From Plasmodium coatneyi (taxonomy: Eukaryota > Apicomplexa > Aconoidasida > Haemosporida > Plasmodiidae), in the NCBI RefSeq assembly GCF_001680005.1, contig NC_033559.1, forward strand, positions 744,001-808,000: a stretch of 64,000 nt of DNA, given 5' to 3'. Both the position numbers and the translations under genes were made by a program. The notes below the pieces were generated by a model. It did no database searches. It was not told the origin of the DNA and worked only from the letters and a program-made list of their open reading frames with translations. Below, piece after piece: positions 54,856 through 64,000 of the stretch (the stretch's first letter is position 1; every line of letters begins with the position of its first letter).

Positions 54856-57606
54856 TCAGTCATCGTCCTCTGCGTTGTCGTCATCCTCGTTCAGCATGTC
54901 CTCGTTGGAATCTTCCTCCTCATTGTCATTTGATCCGACGACGTTCTGCCCATCGAAGGTCACATAACCTGAGGTGTTACCATTTCCGCTGGAGGGTGAG
55001 AACTGACCACCTCCGTTCATACCGGAGTAATCATCACCCAAGTCCCCACCAGCACCGCTACTACTGAGGAGATCGCTTCCACCATTATTAAACTGCTTCA
55101 CCATGTTGTCCAGTTGGTCTTTGGAGAACGTTTTAACTGTTCCATTGCTACTGTTGATAAAACCATTTTTTTTAAAATATTCTGAATAGTCTACTTCGTT
55201 ATTGGTATTATTTTGCATTTCCTGTTTTTTCTGTAATTTCTTCTCCTGCGCTCTTCTTTTTTTCAGAATTTTATATGCTTCCCTTCTTCTGTATTCACTT
55301 AATTTTTTCATATACTTATCGTAATACTTGGATTTGTATGCACCCATTTCGGAGGAACTGCTTTTGTCCTTTCCACTGGAGCTTTCACTTTCGTCGGTAA
55401 CGCCATGGCTACGTTTGAGGAAATCAATCAGTTCCTTCTTCTTGTCATACACAGATGTGAACACGTAATTATCTCCAATGAGCTGAGGGGCATCATGATA
55501 ATAGTTGGAAGGGATGCCTTCATAAGAATTCTTAATCTGTTTATATGCATCGTAGAAATTATCGTCCTCCTGTTCCTCTTCCTTCTTCTCTGACTTTTTC
55601 TGCTTCAAGTAATCGATCGCCTTGGAGTCGTAACTCATATGGTAGGATCCATTTTTTCTCAAAAATGCATTCAGTTGTTCATTTGATACACCAGATGTTT
55701 CATTTAATGAGAGGTCCTTCTCCTCATTTGCGTAGGGAGACAATTCATAAAACATATCATCTGGATTGGCTAGTTTTTTTAATTCTTCCTCGGTTAAATC
55801 TTCATATGTTAAAATACCTTCGGAGATTAGCTTCTTAATGTCTTTAACGCTGAACTCGTCCATGCTCAGTTCTTCCTCGTTTTCGGAACTTTTTCCCTTA
55901 CCGCTTTTTTCATCTTCCACATCGTCATCATCGTCCTCATCATCGCTGTTGCTTGCATTACTTTGGTTACTCATGGAGACGTATTTTTTTACAATGTCTT
56001 CCATAATTTTCTGGTTGGAAGTGTTGGCAAATTCTTTTACTAATTTTTGCAAGGATTCTATTTTGAATGGAATTTGTCCTGGGTTCTTTTTCTTCACAGT
56101 TTTTTTTTTCTTTCCTCCAGTACGTTTGTTCATCACTGTGTTGTTATTTCCTTCATTGGTGTTTCCTCCATTTGAATTACCCCCTGTGTTTTCATTTCCA
56201 TAGATGGAGGAATTGGAGTCTTTGTTCAAATTGTTCATGTCGAAGAAGCCATTATTATTCTTATATCCATTCGTGGCTGCTACTTTATTTGCATCTCCCT
56301 TAACTCCAGAGGACGTGATTAATTCTTCCTCATTCGATTCTACCTCGTTCGCGCTTTCATTTGATACAGTAGCGCTGGAATTAGAAGTGGGGGTTGCATC
56401 TACTTCATTTGGATCTTCTTCCGTGGAATCTCCATCGGATAGATTCCTGTTCACATTGGTTGAATTCACATCCAATGTGTCATCTTCCTCTGCGGAGTCG
56501 CTCATGCCGCTATTTGTAACCCCATCTTCATCATTCGTTTCATAGAGGTCGAACATTCTTTCATCATTTCCGTTGGTATCCTCAAATGCGTTCAATTTGT
56601 CTTCAAAGTTTATGTCGTTATTGTTGGAGTTAGATACGTAAGCCTTTCCATCCATAAGGTCATCATCAGCATCCTGGTCGTGAGATCCTGTTGGAGGGGG
56701 CATGAACCCACCACCAACCATTCCGTTGTTCATGAAGTCACCCATTCCAAAGTCCTTCATATTCATATTACCCTGACTGAACTGGTTGAACATATCCATC
56801 ATTTGGTTGGGATCCATGTTAAACATATTTCCATCCTTTCCTCCCATCATGTTTTGCATCATAGCTGGGTTCATGGGTAAATTGGCCAACAAGTCTTTAA
56901 AGGCATCTTTATTTTGCATGAAGTTTTCATTTTCCATGCTTTTCTTCAGCTGCTCTACATCTATGCCTGATTTTTTTAGGACATTCTCTAGCTTATCCTT
57001 CAATTCGTTTATTTTGTTCAGCTGTTCTGGGGTCACAGGGATGTTTGGTCCGTTGCTACCATTGTTGGGGTTCGCACCATCAGCTCCGCCGTTGGCACCT
57101 GCTAACTGTGAATTAATCGCGCTCATCATATCTTTAAATAAATTTTCCTGTCCATTGTTGGAACCATCTTGTGGATTACCTCCCATGAGTGAATTAAAAA
57201 AATTCTGAAACGATTCACTGTTCATAATATTTTCTATGTTTAATCCTTCTCCATTTCCTGCAAATATTTCGTTCAGTGGTTTCATCATTTCCTCGAAACT
57301 GGGGTTCATTCCTGGGGTCATCCCTTCTCCAGGTGCACCTGGGGATGCGTGTCCCCCCGTAGCAGGGGTGGTCGCTGTACCCTGTTTGCCATTCGAATTG
57401 CCATTTGTTACGCCTGTCGCTCCGGTGGCTGCATGGTGAGAGTTGCCCTTGTTCCCTATGTTGTCCGATCCGTTTGCCTTATCATTTTTGTTTGACTTAT
57501 GACTCGTGGGCTTAGCGTTCAAATTTCGGTTGACATTAAGGGCAAACACGTGAGAGTAGTGGAAAGAGGTCGACAGGAAGATGAATCCTAAGGTGATAAG
57601 TCTCAT
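54856..57606 (-). CDS. PTEX150: PTEX150, translocon of exported proteins
   Basis: Structural subunit of the PTEX complex in the parasitophorous vacuole membrane, where it adapts EXP2 to the HSP101 unfoldase and lets exported proteins, presumably including those of this window's surface-antigen families, reach the red cell. Single exon, 916 residues, ATG at 57606. Residues 1-22 form a signal peptide (LITLGFIFLSTSFHYSHVFA). The first half is Asn/Gly/Ala-rich, with Met/Asn stretches (NPAMMQNMMGGKDGNMFNMD). Acidic regions follow (DDEDDDDDVEDEKSG; later SNSDDE-like). A conserved folded part lies at about 690-800 (YDAYKQIKNSYEGIPSNYYH, GDNYVFTSVYDKKKELIDFL), with a basic coiled coil (YKILKKRRAQEKKLQKKQ). 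The tail is strongly acidic. Identification rests on this architecture plus the chromosomal position next to PKG, matching P. falciparum chromosome 14. There is no recognisable enzyme domain, as expected. Confidence 0.88.
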   Translation of the reverse strand: MRLITLGFIFLSTSFHYSHVFALNVNRNLNAKPTSHKSNKNDKANGSDNIGNKGNSHHAATGATGVTNGNSNGKQGTATTPATGGHASPGAPGEGMTPGMNPSFEEMMKPLNEIFAGNGEGLNIENIMNSESFQNFFNSLMGGNPQDGSNNGQENLFKDMMSAINSQLAGANGGADGANPNNGSNGPNIPVTPEQLNKINELKDKLENVLKKSGIDVEQLKKSMENENFMQNKDAFKDLLANLPMNPAMMQNMMGGKDGNMFNMDPNQMMDMFNQFSQGNMNMKDFGMGDFMNNGMVGGGFMPPPTGSHDQDADDDLMDGKAYVSNSNNNDINFEDKLNAFEDTNGNDERMFDLYETNDEDGVTNSGMSDSAEEDDTLDVNSTNVNRNLSDGDSTEEDPNEVDATPTSNSSATVSNESANEVESNEEELITSSGVKGDANKVAATNGYKNNNGFFDMNNLNKDSNSSIYGNENTGGNSNGGNTNEGNNNTVMNKRTGGKKKKTVKKKNPGQIPFKIESLQKLVKEFANTSNQKIMEDIVKKYVSMSNQSNASNSDDEDDDDDVEDEKSGKGKSSENEEELSMDEFSVKDIKKLISEGILTYEDLTEEELKKLANPDDMFYELSPYANEEKDLSLNETSGVSNEQLNAFLRKNGSYHMSYDSKAIDYLKQKKSEKKEEEQEDDNFYDAYKQIKNSYEGIPSNYYHDAPQLIGDNYVFTSVYDKKKELIDFLKRSHGVTDESESSSGKDKSSSSEMGAYKSKYYDKYMKKLSEYRRREAYKILKKRRAQEKKLQKKQEMQNNTNNEVDYSEYFKKNGFINSSNGTVKTFSKDQLDNMVKQFNNGGSDLLSSSGAGGDLGDDYSGMNGGGQFSPSSGNGNTSGYVTFDGQNVVGSNDNEEEDSNEDMLNEDDDNAEDDD

Positions 57607-58140
57607 CTTGGCTGGTATTTATATATATATATGTGTGTGTAAGGTGGTAGGATGATGTTGTTGTCGAGTCTCGGTTTGCCAAAGTACGCAATAGAAGGTG
57701 GGTTCCGTCCTTGGCCAATTTTTACCAGGCAGCTCCGGCGTTACACTCGATGCATGCACAAGCACATACAATCACATGTGCTGGTGTCGCTTCCAAGTGG
57801 CACGCGGTGACAAACAAGCAGTACACCTTGCGCACTGTACACTGTGTAGAGGCGCATAAAGGTGTGCTACATAAAAAGTATTCCACATGTGGGTACACTA
57901 CATATATGTAGCAAGGGACGGGGGACCAAAATGACGAGCCAAATTTTCTGTGCTCTCAAAGCCACTTCTCGGTTGTGTGTTTCGTTTAAAACGTGAACTT
58001 AAATGAACAACGGTCCCTTCTTCATAAAACTGAATGTAGAACGTTTATAAATAAAAAAAAAAAAAAAAAAATCACATAAAATCTAAAAAAAATTAAATTA
58101 AAATAAATAGGGTTAAAAATTAAATATGACCAAGTCAGGC

Positions 58141-58177
<37 letters not shown>

Positions 58178-58815
58178 GCTTTTTTCTTAATCAAAATGGT
58201 ACTACGGGGTGGAATAAGCAAATTTAAAAATATAAAAAGAAAAAAAAAAAAAAAAAAAAGAAACGGGTCTGGCTAAATCACTGAAGAAGGTAAACATAAC
58301 ACTTCCCAAATGGGACGCACGCTCTTCTTCTCTTATCTTATTTAAACGATGGCTGTACAAAGTACGCTGATGCCAATGAGTAAAAATAAGTGTACATTAT
58401 GGAGCAAAAAATCGTGTACGTCAAGGGGCCTTCTTTCTGCCACAGTGAAACTTGTTGCCAATAACGACGTGCATAGTGCTAAGTATACGTAACACGCAAA
58501 TATGCATTTGTACACAGGGTGACGCACAAATATGTTTAATTGCGCGCTTGCTTACCCATTTGCATGTACGTAGATAATAAAATATGTACAAATCCGTAAA
58601 CGCTTGCGCATAGAAAAAGGTAAAAAATGAAAAAAACGTAAAGGAAAAAATGAAGAAAAAGTGAAGAAAAAGAAAAGAAAAAAAAGTCAAGAGAAAAAAA
58701 AATGAAGGGCTATAACGAATTTTAAAAAGCTAAGCTAATAAGATGAAAAAAAAATTAAAAAGAAAAAAGAAAAAAAATGCAGAGCGCATGACTTTTATTG
58801 TATATCCATATGGAT

Positions 58816-58854
<39 letters not shown>

Positions 58855-60354
58855 TAAATCCAAAAGAGCGTTGTAATTTTTCCAGAGCGGAATAAAACAA
58901 TGGATTCGAAAAGGGAAAAAAAAAAAAAAAAAACTCTCAGGTGAAGAGAACAGCCCACAAGTGTATGTAGAAAAGTAGTAAGTTTTAACTTAAGTCAAAG
59001 GATATATATATTATTATATTTATAGCCCCATTGATGCCACGACGACGTGACGCTGTTCGCCCCTTTGCACTATAATAGGGATAATATGAACAAATGTTTT
59101 TTTAAAGAAAAAAAAAAAAAAAGGGGGAGGGAGGAGTTCGCAAAATGAGTGTATGTATAGTGTATAATTATACATGCCATACATATGTATATACAATATA
59201 ATAAGCAAGTATATAATGTCGCACGTGAGAATGTTTAATGCACGCCGCGGCGCTCCCGCGGAAAACACTGCTCGAACGGGACCTGGCCGAATAAGGGCTG
59301 GGCACCATGTGCTAAGCACATAATGAAGGATAAAAAAAAAAAAAAAAAATGGATCGAATAATCGCGCTCCAACTGTGCACTTGTGTTCAGCGCGAAACGA
59401 TGCAGCGCTCTTGAATTAACCCCATTTAGCCCCCGTAGTAACTTCTTTAACAAAAAAAAAAAAAAAAAACAGCGCATCGAGTGGCACGATCGGCTGCAAG
59501 TCGTATGCTTACCTTTTAGAGACGGGCGTATTTTGTTAACTCGCCTGGAACATGGCACCTCGTGTAGTCACAGCGCTACGGTACTACGCAGTAAAGTCGT
59601 TACGGTGATACTACTCCGGTTTGATTATTTCCCATATGGCCATGGGCCATCTTGCCCAAGTGGAATACGCCAATCTTTATCGCCTTCCCCCGGGCGCGCA
59701 TTCCTTTACTCTTTCTACATGCATGCACCTAGTGCATCGTAAAAATTGTCAAAAAAATGTGTTCCCTTTTGTGCATGCAAGAAAGGGATCCCATCGCATG
59801 GGTGAAAAGCGGTCAGTATAACAACAGTGTCCTTTCGCGTATGTTTCAAAAATGAAACGGAATTACACATGGAAGCGGAAAAATGCGGTAAAAGGGGGGG
59901 TTAAAAAAGGGGGAAAAAAGATATACGTATGATAACACAGAATATAACGTAGCGTCCCATAACGCGCCGTAATGATTGGTAAAATCGCCCCACGCAGCGC
60001 CAATCGTGCGAGGTGCCGCACCTCACAGGTCAATTCGCACAAAATACCTGCGCGAAGCGAAAACGTCGTCCCAGCCTTTCCCCTCAAAAAGGTCATCGGA
60101 AAAATAAATACGCGTATTTCCAGGTTAAACTTTGCAAGTGCAAATTATTTTTTCATAGTGCGCAGAATTCTGTTGCAGGAAAAATACAACACCATGTACA
60201 GAACTGTTCTGCTATGCACACTGGGTGTAAAGTTTATTTAATCGCACAAATTGTTAAAATAAAAAAAAAAAAAAAACACTTTCGAATAATGTCAAATTTT
60301 TAGCTAAACATCAACATGTAACATGTCTGAATGGGCCAAATGGGTTAGTAGGAC

Positions 60355-60390
<36 letters not shown>

Positions 60391-60671
60391 TTGTATTCTT
60401 CTTTTTTTTCTATCCATTTGTGTAATTTTATGTTAACCTCCCTAAATGTCCTTTTGGAAAAGAGCACACGCGTGCATACGTAGGTGTGCATACTTGTATG
60501 CGCATTTTCTTCACTCTTTGTAAGCGGCGCCAGGAGGAGCTGTGCCAAGGAATGTTTGAAGGAGGGGGGAAAAATACAAATTGTCTTTTTGGTCTACCCC
60601 CTTGTGCCTACACCGCAGTTACGCGGGGAAATGAATTGCATCCTGTAAAGGCTCTAATTTGAACAGACAAA
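57607..60671. other. Intergenic between divergent genes, homopolymer-rich
   Basis: A 3-kb region between PTEX150 (-) and the acidic protein (+), so it holds two promoters. It has the densest set of poly(dA) runs in the window (58051-58070, 58147-58175, 58241-58259, 58820-58852, 58918-58932, 59454-59469, 60355-60383). A short TA run lies at 57620-57632, just upstream of the PTEX150 start. The apparent reading frames are short and lack any coding character. Confidence 0.6.
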
Positions 60672-63600
60672 ATGGATGTTAACAATAAGAAAAAAAGCAT
60701 TTACTACTACAAGGATCGAAGCCAAAGCAGCTTCAGTGGTAGAAGTTCCCAAGAGAGCATTTCAAGTTTGGGGGACTATTTAAGTAATAATGCAAGTAAT
60801 AATGGAGGCAAATTAAATTTCATGAAAAACTATTTTTGGTTTTTTCAAAGTAATAATAATTCGAAAAAAAATTCTCATGATTCCATTTTTTATGAAATAA
60901 AAAGTTCCGATGGAAATAAAGCTAGCAATCATCAGTTAGATGCAGACAGCGAACATGTAATGCAAAACCCGGATGGGAGTTGTAACAGTTTTGGGCATTT
61001 AAATGGAGACTCACTCGGGAAAACAAATGAAAATACCAAAGGGATGTCCTCCAGGAAGTCCTTCTATTCCATTTACGATTACACGGACGAGAGTGACTAC
61101 AACACGTTGAAGGAGAACGAGCCAGATTACTTGTTCCACCAGCAGAAGACCTTCGAACCGGTCGCTAATGGCAGGTACGCCAAGAGGGAGTGTGCGCGGA
61201 ATTACATGCATATATACGACACGGACAGTTCGCGCAGCAACAACAGTAGTGAGGGGAGCAGCGGAGATGACACGAGCGGGGATGGAAAAACCCAAGCCGG
61301 AGGACAGAACACACTCCCTACGAAAACAGAACGAGGCCAAGCCAAACAGGGGCCCCTAAAGCGATATAAGAAAAGAGAAGAACGGACACCCCACAATAAA
61401 ATGGAAGACCTAGTAAACAGCTACAAAATAAAAAAAGGAAAAACAAAAATACAATACGTTGGAATATCAGCCATCCTGAAAAAATATATATACATTACAA
61501 AGAACGAGAAAATGTTATTTTTTAAAAAAAAATTAAATAAAAAGAAAATCCTTCTAAGGAGCAAAATTAAGAAAAGGTACAACCCCTGTAGGACATTTTA
61601 CTATTTACAGAGGGAGCAAAAAAATGCAATTGGGGGGAAGAAAAGAAAAATTAACATGTGCCATTTTTTCAGATACTTATACTATTGTATGTTGAAGAAG
61701 AAGCTGCAGACTTTTTACAGGACGAGAAAATTGAAAAAGCTAATGAAGTATGTGTCCAGTCAGGGTTGGAGACGATCTTACGTGAGTCAGTTTGGGAGGG
61801 GCACTTCCAACGATGCGCTAAAGGGTGCAAGTTTAGAGGAGAATCGCGTAAACAACGATGCAGCCGCAAATGTGAGCGCAGAGGAAAACAGTTATAACCC
61901 CTTTACGACGGCCCCTTCCCATAGCGACACCAACAAGGCGGAAGGATTTGTGTCTGTTCGCAGCTGCCCCAAGAGCCCCCGCCTGGATGGGCAAAGTTCG
62001 TCTATACACGAACTGAGCAGTGAGAGGATTACTACAAACACGGAAGAGAAGCAATTGGAATACAAAAAGAAAGACACAGAATATGTAGAGGAGGAGAGCT
62101 ACTTCGATGTGTGCATAGACAACCCTCTGGAAAACAAAACAGGGGATTACAAAATGGAAGGGGAAGCAAATGACTACAACGTAGTAATGAAGCAAAACCA
62201 TACCAGTGACCATCCTAAGAATGACATAAAAAACATGCCAACGTACGACTGCTATAAAAATGGGGAGGAAGAATTTTCCATCTGTACCAACTGCAAAGAT
62301 GTATACATCGATTATGTGAAAAATCAAAAAGTGGAAAAGAGAAGAAATAATCAAGTCCTGTCGGAGGATATAATAAACTTAAAGGAAATTGTCCTATCGA
62401 AGAAGGAAGAGCACATTCCCGACGTTCAGTCGGAGGAGGTGAACGACGTGAATAATTTTGAAAAATGCCAAAACAGCTACAGTGATGTTGGAGAAAGTCC
62501 ATGCAGCAGTGATTGCCAACAGGAGAGCTTCAAAATGGACTCCAGTATAAACAGGGAGGTACACTCTCCAGGTGGGATGAACCCATCTGGTGATAGCCAA
62601 TATATCGGTAGCGAAATAGTTGGAGGCACTTCCAGTGAGAGTATTGAAGAGGCAAGTTTTCGTTCCAGTGGGGGGGAGTGCGCTGGAAAGACAAGCAATG
62701 ATGCAATAGATGAGATTATTGAAAGTTCCTCTGGGTTCAACGAGGAGGGAAGTAGTGTGAACAGGATAGAAAGTAAAGAAATGAGCAATAAGTCCAGCGG
62801 GGAGGAAGATTTTATTAAGGTTAAGGGAAGTAGTGAAAGTTGCATTGATTTGTACAAGGGAGACGACGCAAGCGAAAGCAACAGGAGCAGAAATATTTCC
62901 CTGAGCAGCAGCAGTAAGGGAAGCTACGACGTCAGCTTAGGGTACATCGAATCTTCCTTTATGGAGGAAATCCACGGAGGGAAAAAGGATCACACGGAAA
63001 GTAGCCAAGAAGGTAGGAAGGAAGACATAAACGGAGCTAGCCACGAAAATTGTAGCAGCGCCTCCAATTATAGCCTAAGCATATGCCAAATTGAATCACA
63101 GACAAACAGCCAAAATGACACAGGGAAGGATGGACCAAGTGATGCTTCAGTCAGTGCAGAAGAGTGCAACCAACGTGAAGAAAAGGAATGCCAGTCGGGC
63201 AATGCAATTAACAGGGAAAGTTTTATTGGCACGATAAATTGGGGGACAGCGGAGAATGTGCACTTGGGAAGTCACCTCCACGTGGAAAAGGAGTTGCAAA
63301 ATGGGGGAAGCGGTTCCCTGGAAAAGCAGGAAGAAGACGACGACAACGATGACGAAGACGAGGAGGATGAAGATGACTCCTCTGAGGAAGACGAGGAAGA
63401 AGAAAGTGAAAATGACGAACATGGAGAAGATGAGGAGGAAGAAAAAGAAGAAAAGGATGAAATAGAGAAGGAAGGCGAAAAGGAAGACGAAGGAATCAAA
63501 GTGAAGGAAAAGGAAGTGGACGAAGATCAAAGTGCTGAGGATGAGGAAGAGGAAGTGGAAAGTGGAGTAGAAGAAGAAGAGTCGGAAGAAGAAAGTGATG

Positions 63601-64000
63601 ATGAATCAGAAGAGGAGGATGAGGTGGATGAAGAAGTGATGGATACATCATCTGAAAAGGAGGAAGAGTTGGAGGAATTGAAGCAGTACTCCGACGATGA
63701 TGATGAGGACGAAGAGGAGGAAATAGAAGAAATAGAAGTAGAAGAGGAAGAAGAAATAGAAGAAAAAGAGGAAGGAATCAAAGTGGAAGAAAAGGAAGAA
63801 TATGAAGAAGACGAAGAAGTTGTAGAGAACGAAGGGATCGAAGAAGACAATGAGAAGGAAGACAAGGAGGAAGAAGAGGAAGATGGAAGCGATGCGGAAG
63901 AAGATGAAATTGAAGAAGACGAGAGTCAAGACGATATCGAAGAAGTAGATGTAGAAACCGAGGAGGAAGTAGAAGTGGAGGATCAAGTAGATGTAGGACC
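60672..64000 (+). CDS. Large acidic protein, 5' part (runs off the window)
   Basis: Open from ATG 60672 to the window end, about 1109 codons with no stop; the 3' end is missing. Not recognised. Residues ~1-240 are Ser/Asn/Lys-rich without a signal peptide. About 245-390 is very basic and may be the folded or nucleic-acid-binding part (KIQYVGISAILKKYIYITKN, FFRYLYYCMLKKKLQTFYR). About 390-870 is polar and Ser/Asn/Glu-rich, with a possible Cys pair (EFSICTNCKD). From about residue 885 (nucleotide 63326) it is almost pure Glu/Asp, with Lys and Val interspersed. The reading frame crosses 61650-61900 intact. Gene order suggests the P. falciparum neighbour of PTEX150. A transcription- or chromatin-associated role would be a guess. 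No intron is seen within the window. Confidence 0.85.
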   Translation, partial: MDVNNKKKSIYYYKDRSQSSFSGRSSQESISSLGDYLSNNASNNGGKLNFMKNYFWFFQSNNNSKKNSHDSIFYEIKSSDGNKASNHQLDADSEHVMQNPDGSCNSFGHLNGDSLGKTNENTKGMSSRKSFYSIYDYTDESDYNTLKENEPDYLFHQQKTFEPVANGRYAKRECARNYMHIYDTDSSRSNNSSEGSSGDDTSGDGKTQAGGQNTLPTKTERGQAKQGPLKRYKKREERTPHNKMEDLVNSYKIKKGKTKIQYVGISAILKKYIYITKNEKMLFFKKKLNKKKILLRSKIKKRYNPCRTFYYLQREQKNAIGGKKRKINMCHFFRYLYYCMLKKKLQTFYRTRKLKKLMKYVSSQGWRRSYVSQFGRGTSNDALKGASLEENRVNNDAAANVSAEENSYNPFTTAPSHSDTNKAEGFVSVRSCPKSPRLDGQSSSIHELSSERITTNTEEKQLEYKKKDTEYVEEESYFDVCIDNPLENKTGDYKMEGEANDYNVVMKQNHTSDHPKNDIKNMPTYDCYKNGEEEFSICTNCKDVYIDYVKNQKVEKRRNNQVLSEDIINLKEIVLSKKEEHIPDVQSEEVNDVNNFEKCQNSYSDVGESPCSSDCQQESFKMDSSINREVHSPGGMNPSGDSQYIGSEIVGGTSSESIEEASFRSSGGECAGKTSNDAIDEIIESSSGFNEEGSSVNRIESKEMSNKSSGEEDFIKVKGSSESCIDLYKGDDASESNRSRNISLSSSSKGSYDVSLGYIESSFMEEIHGGKKDHTESSQEGRKEDINGASHENCSSASNYSLSICQIESQTNSQNDTGKDGPSDASVSAEECNQREEKECQSGNAINRESFIGTINWGTAENVHLGSHLHVEKELQNGGSGSLEKQEEDDDNDDEDEEDEDDSSEEDEEEESENDEHGEDEEEEKEEKDEIEKEGEKEDEGIKVKEKEVDEDQSAEDEEEEVESGVEEEESEEESDDESEEEDEVDEEVMDTSSEKEEELEELKQYSDDDDEDEEEEIEEIEVEEEEEIEEKEEGIKVEEKEEYEEDEEVVENEGIEEDNEKEDKEEEEEDGSDAEEDEIEEDESQDDIEEVDVETEEEVEVEDQVDVG
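63326..64000 (+). repeat. Purine-only coding repeat (Glu/Asp tract)
   Basis: GAA/GAG/GAT/GAC codons for more than 200 residues, with short imperfect units such as EEGIKVEEKEE recurring (near 63492 and 63775). The coding strand is about 80-90% purine by eye. Such a tract is prone to length variation and can form triplex-type structures. It continues past the window edge. Confidence 0.8.

Noticed and set aside
63147..63530. Antisense Phe/Leu/Val-rich frame looking like a membrane protein
   Set aside because: It is the mirror of the Glu/Asp coding tract on the plus strand.
1..64000. tRNA, rRNA, CRISPR arrays, transposase or integrase genes
   Set aside because: None seen on reading both strands. 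CRISPR arrays are not expected in this organism, and the repeats found are degenerate tandem arrays without spacers.

Overview
This window is nuclear DNA of a malaria parasite (genus Plasmodium). The coding style fits: Asn/Lys/Glu-rich low-complexity proteins, short introns with GTAAG-type donors, and long poly(dA) and poly(dT) tracts between genes. It contains a SICAvar gene and a kir gene, two variant-antigen families that together point to Plasmodium knowlesi. The close relative P. coatneyi is the main alternative. The remaining genes form a conserved core matching, as I recall it, the P. falciparum chromosome 14 block that carries PTEX150, PKG, ClpR, the ribonucleotide reductase large subunit and a pantothenate kinase.

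Left conserved arm (1-16125): a six-helix membrane protein (-), a divergent pantothenate kinase (-), a small four-exon gene that I reconstructed by splicing (+), a long gene-free stretch with a near-perfect inverted repeat, the ribonucleotide reductase large chain (+, two exons), and a 90-residue secreted/membrane protein (-).

Variable island (about 17.4-33 kb): a nine-exon SICAvar gene (-, 17912-25826) whose exon phases I could close to a single 1704-residue frame. Its domain order is alpha, beta, alpha, beta, beta, transmembrane, cytoplasmic. Upstream lie 2.5 kb of purine/pyrimidine-biased hairpin repeats and a G-rich array. Next come an orphan 6-cysteine-type coding fragment with a GPI-like tail (-), a complete three-exon kir gene (-, 30191-31764) and a C-rich CCCTAAC-like array. 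Telomere-like and hairpin repeats are shared between the SICAvar introns and the kir upstream region.

Right conserved arm (33.9 kb to the end): a membrane-anchored GNAT acetyltransferase (-), a Fhit-like HIT protein (+, two exons), the inactive Clp protease subunit ClpR (+), an 841-residue helical protein (+, two exons), the cGMP-dependent protein kinase PKG (+, five exons, 854 aa), a circularly permuted MTG1/YlqF-type GTPase (-), a 918-residue protein of unknown function (-), the protein-export translocon component PTEX150 (-), and an acidic protein that runs off the right edge (+).

The core genes do not form a pathway. They cover nucleotide and CoA metabolism, apicoplast and organelle maintenance, cGMP signalling and protein export. 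The island genes would act at the infected red-cell surface, and their delivery there is thought to depend on the PTEX machinery encoded at the right. All exon joins were made by eye from GT/AG sites and phase.
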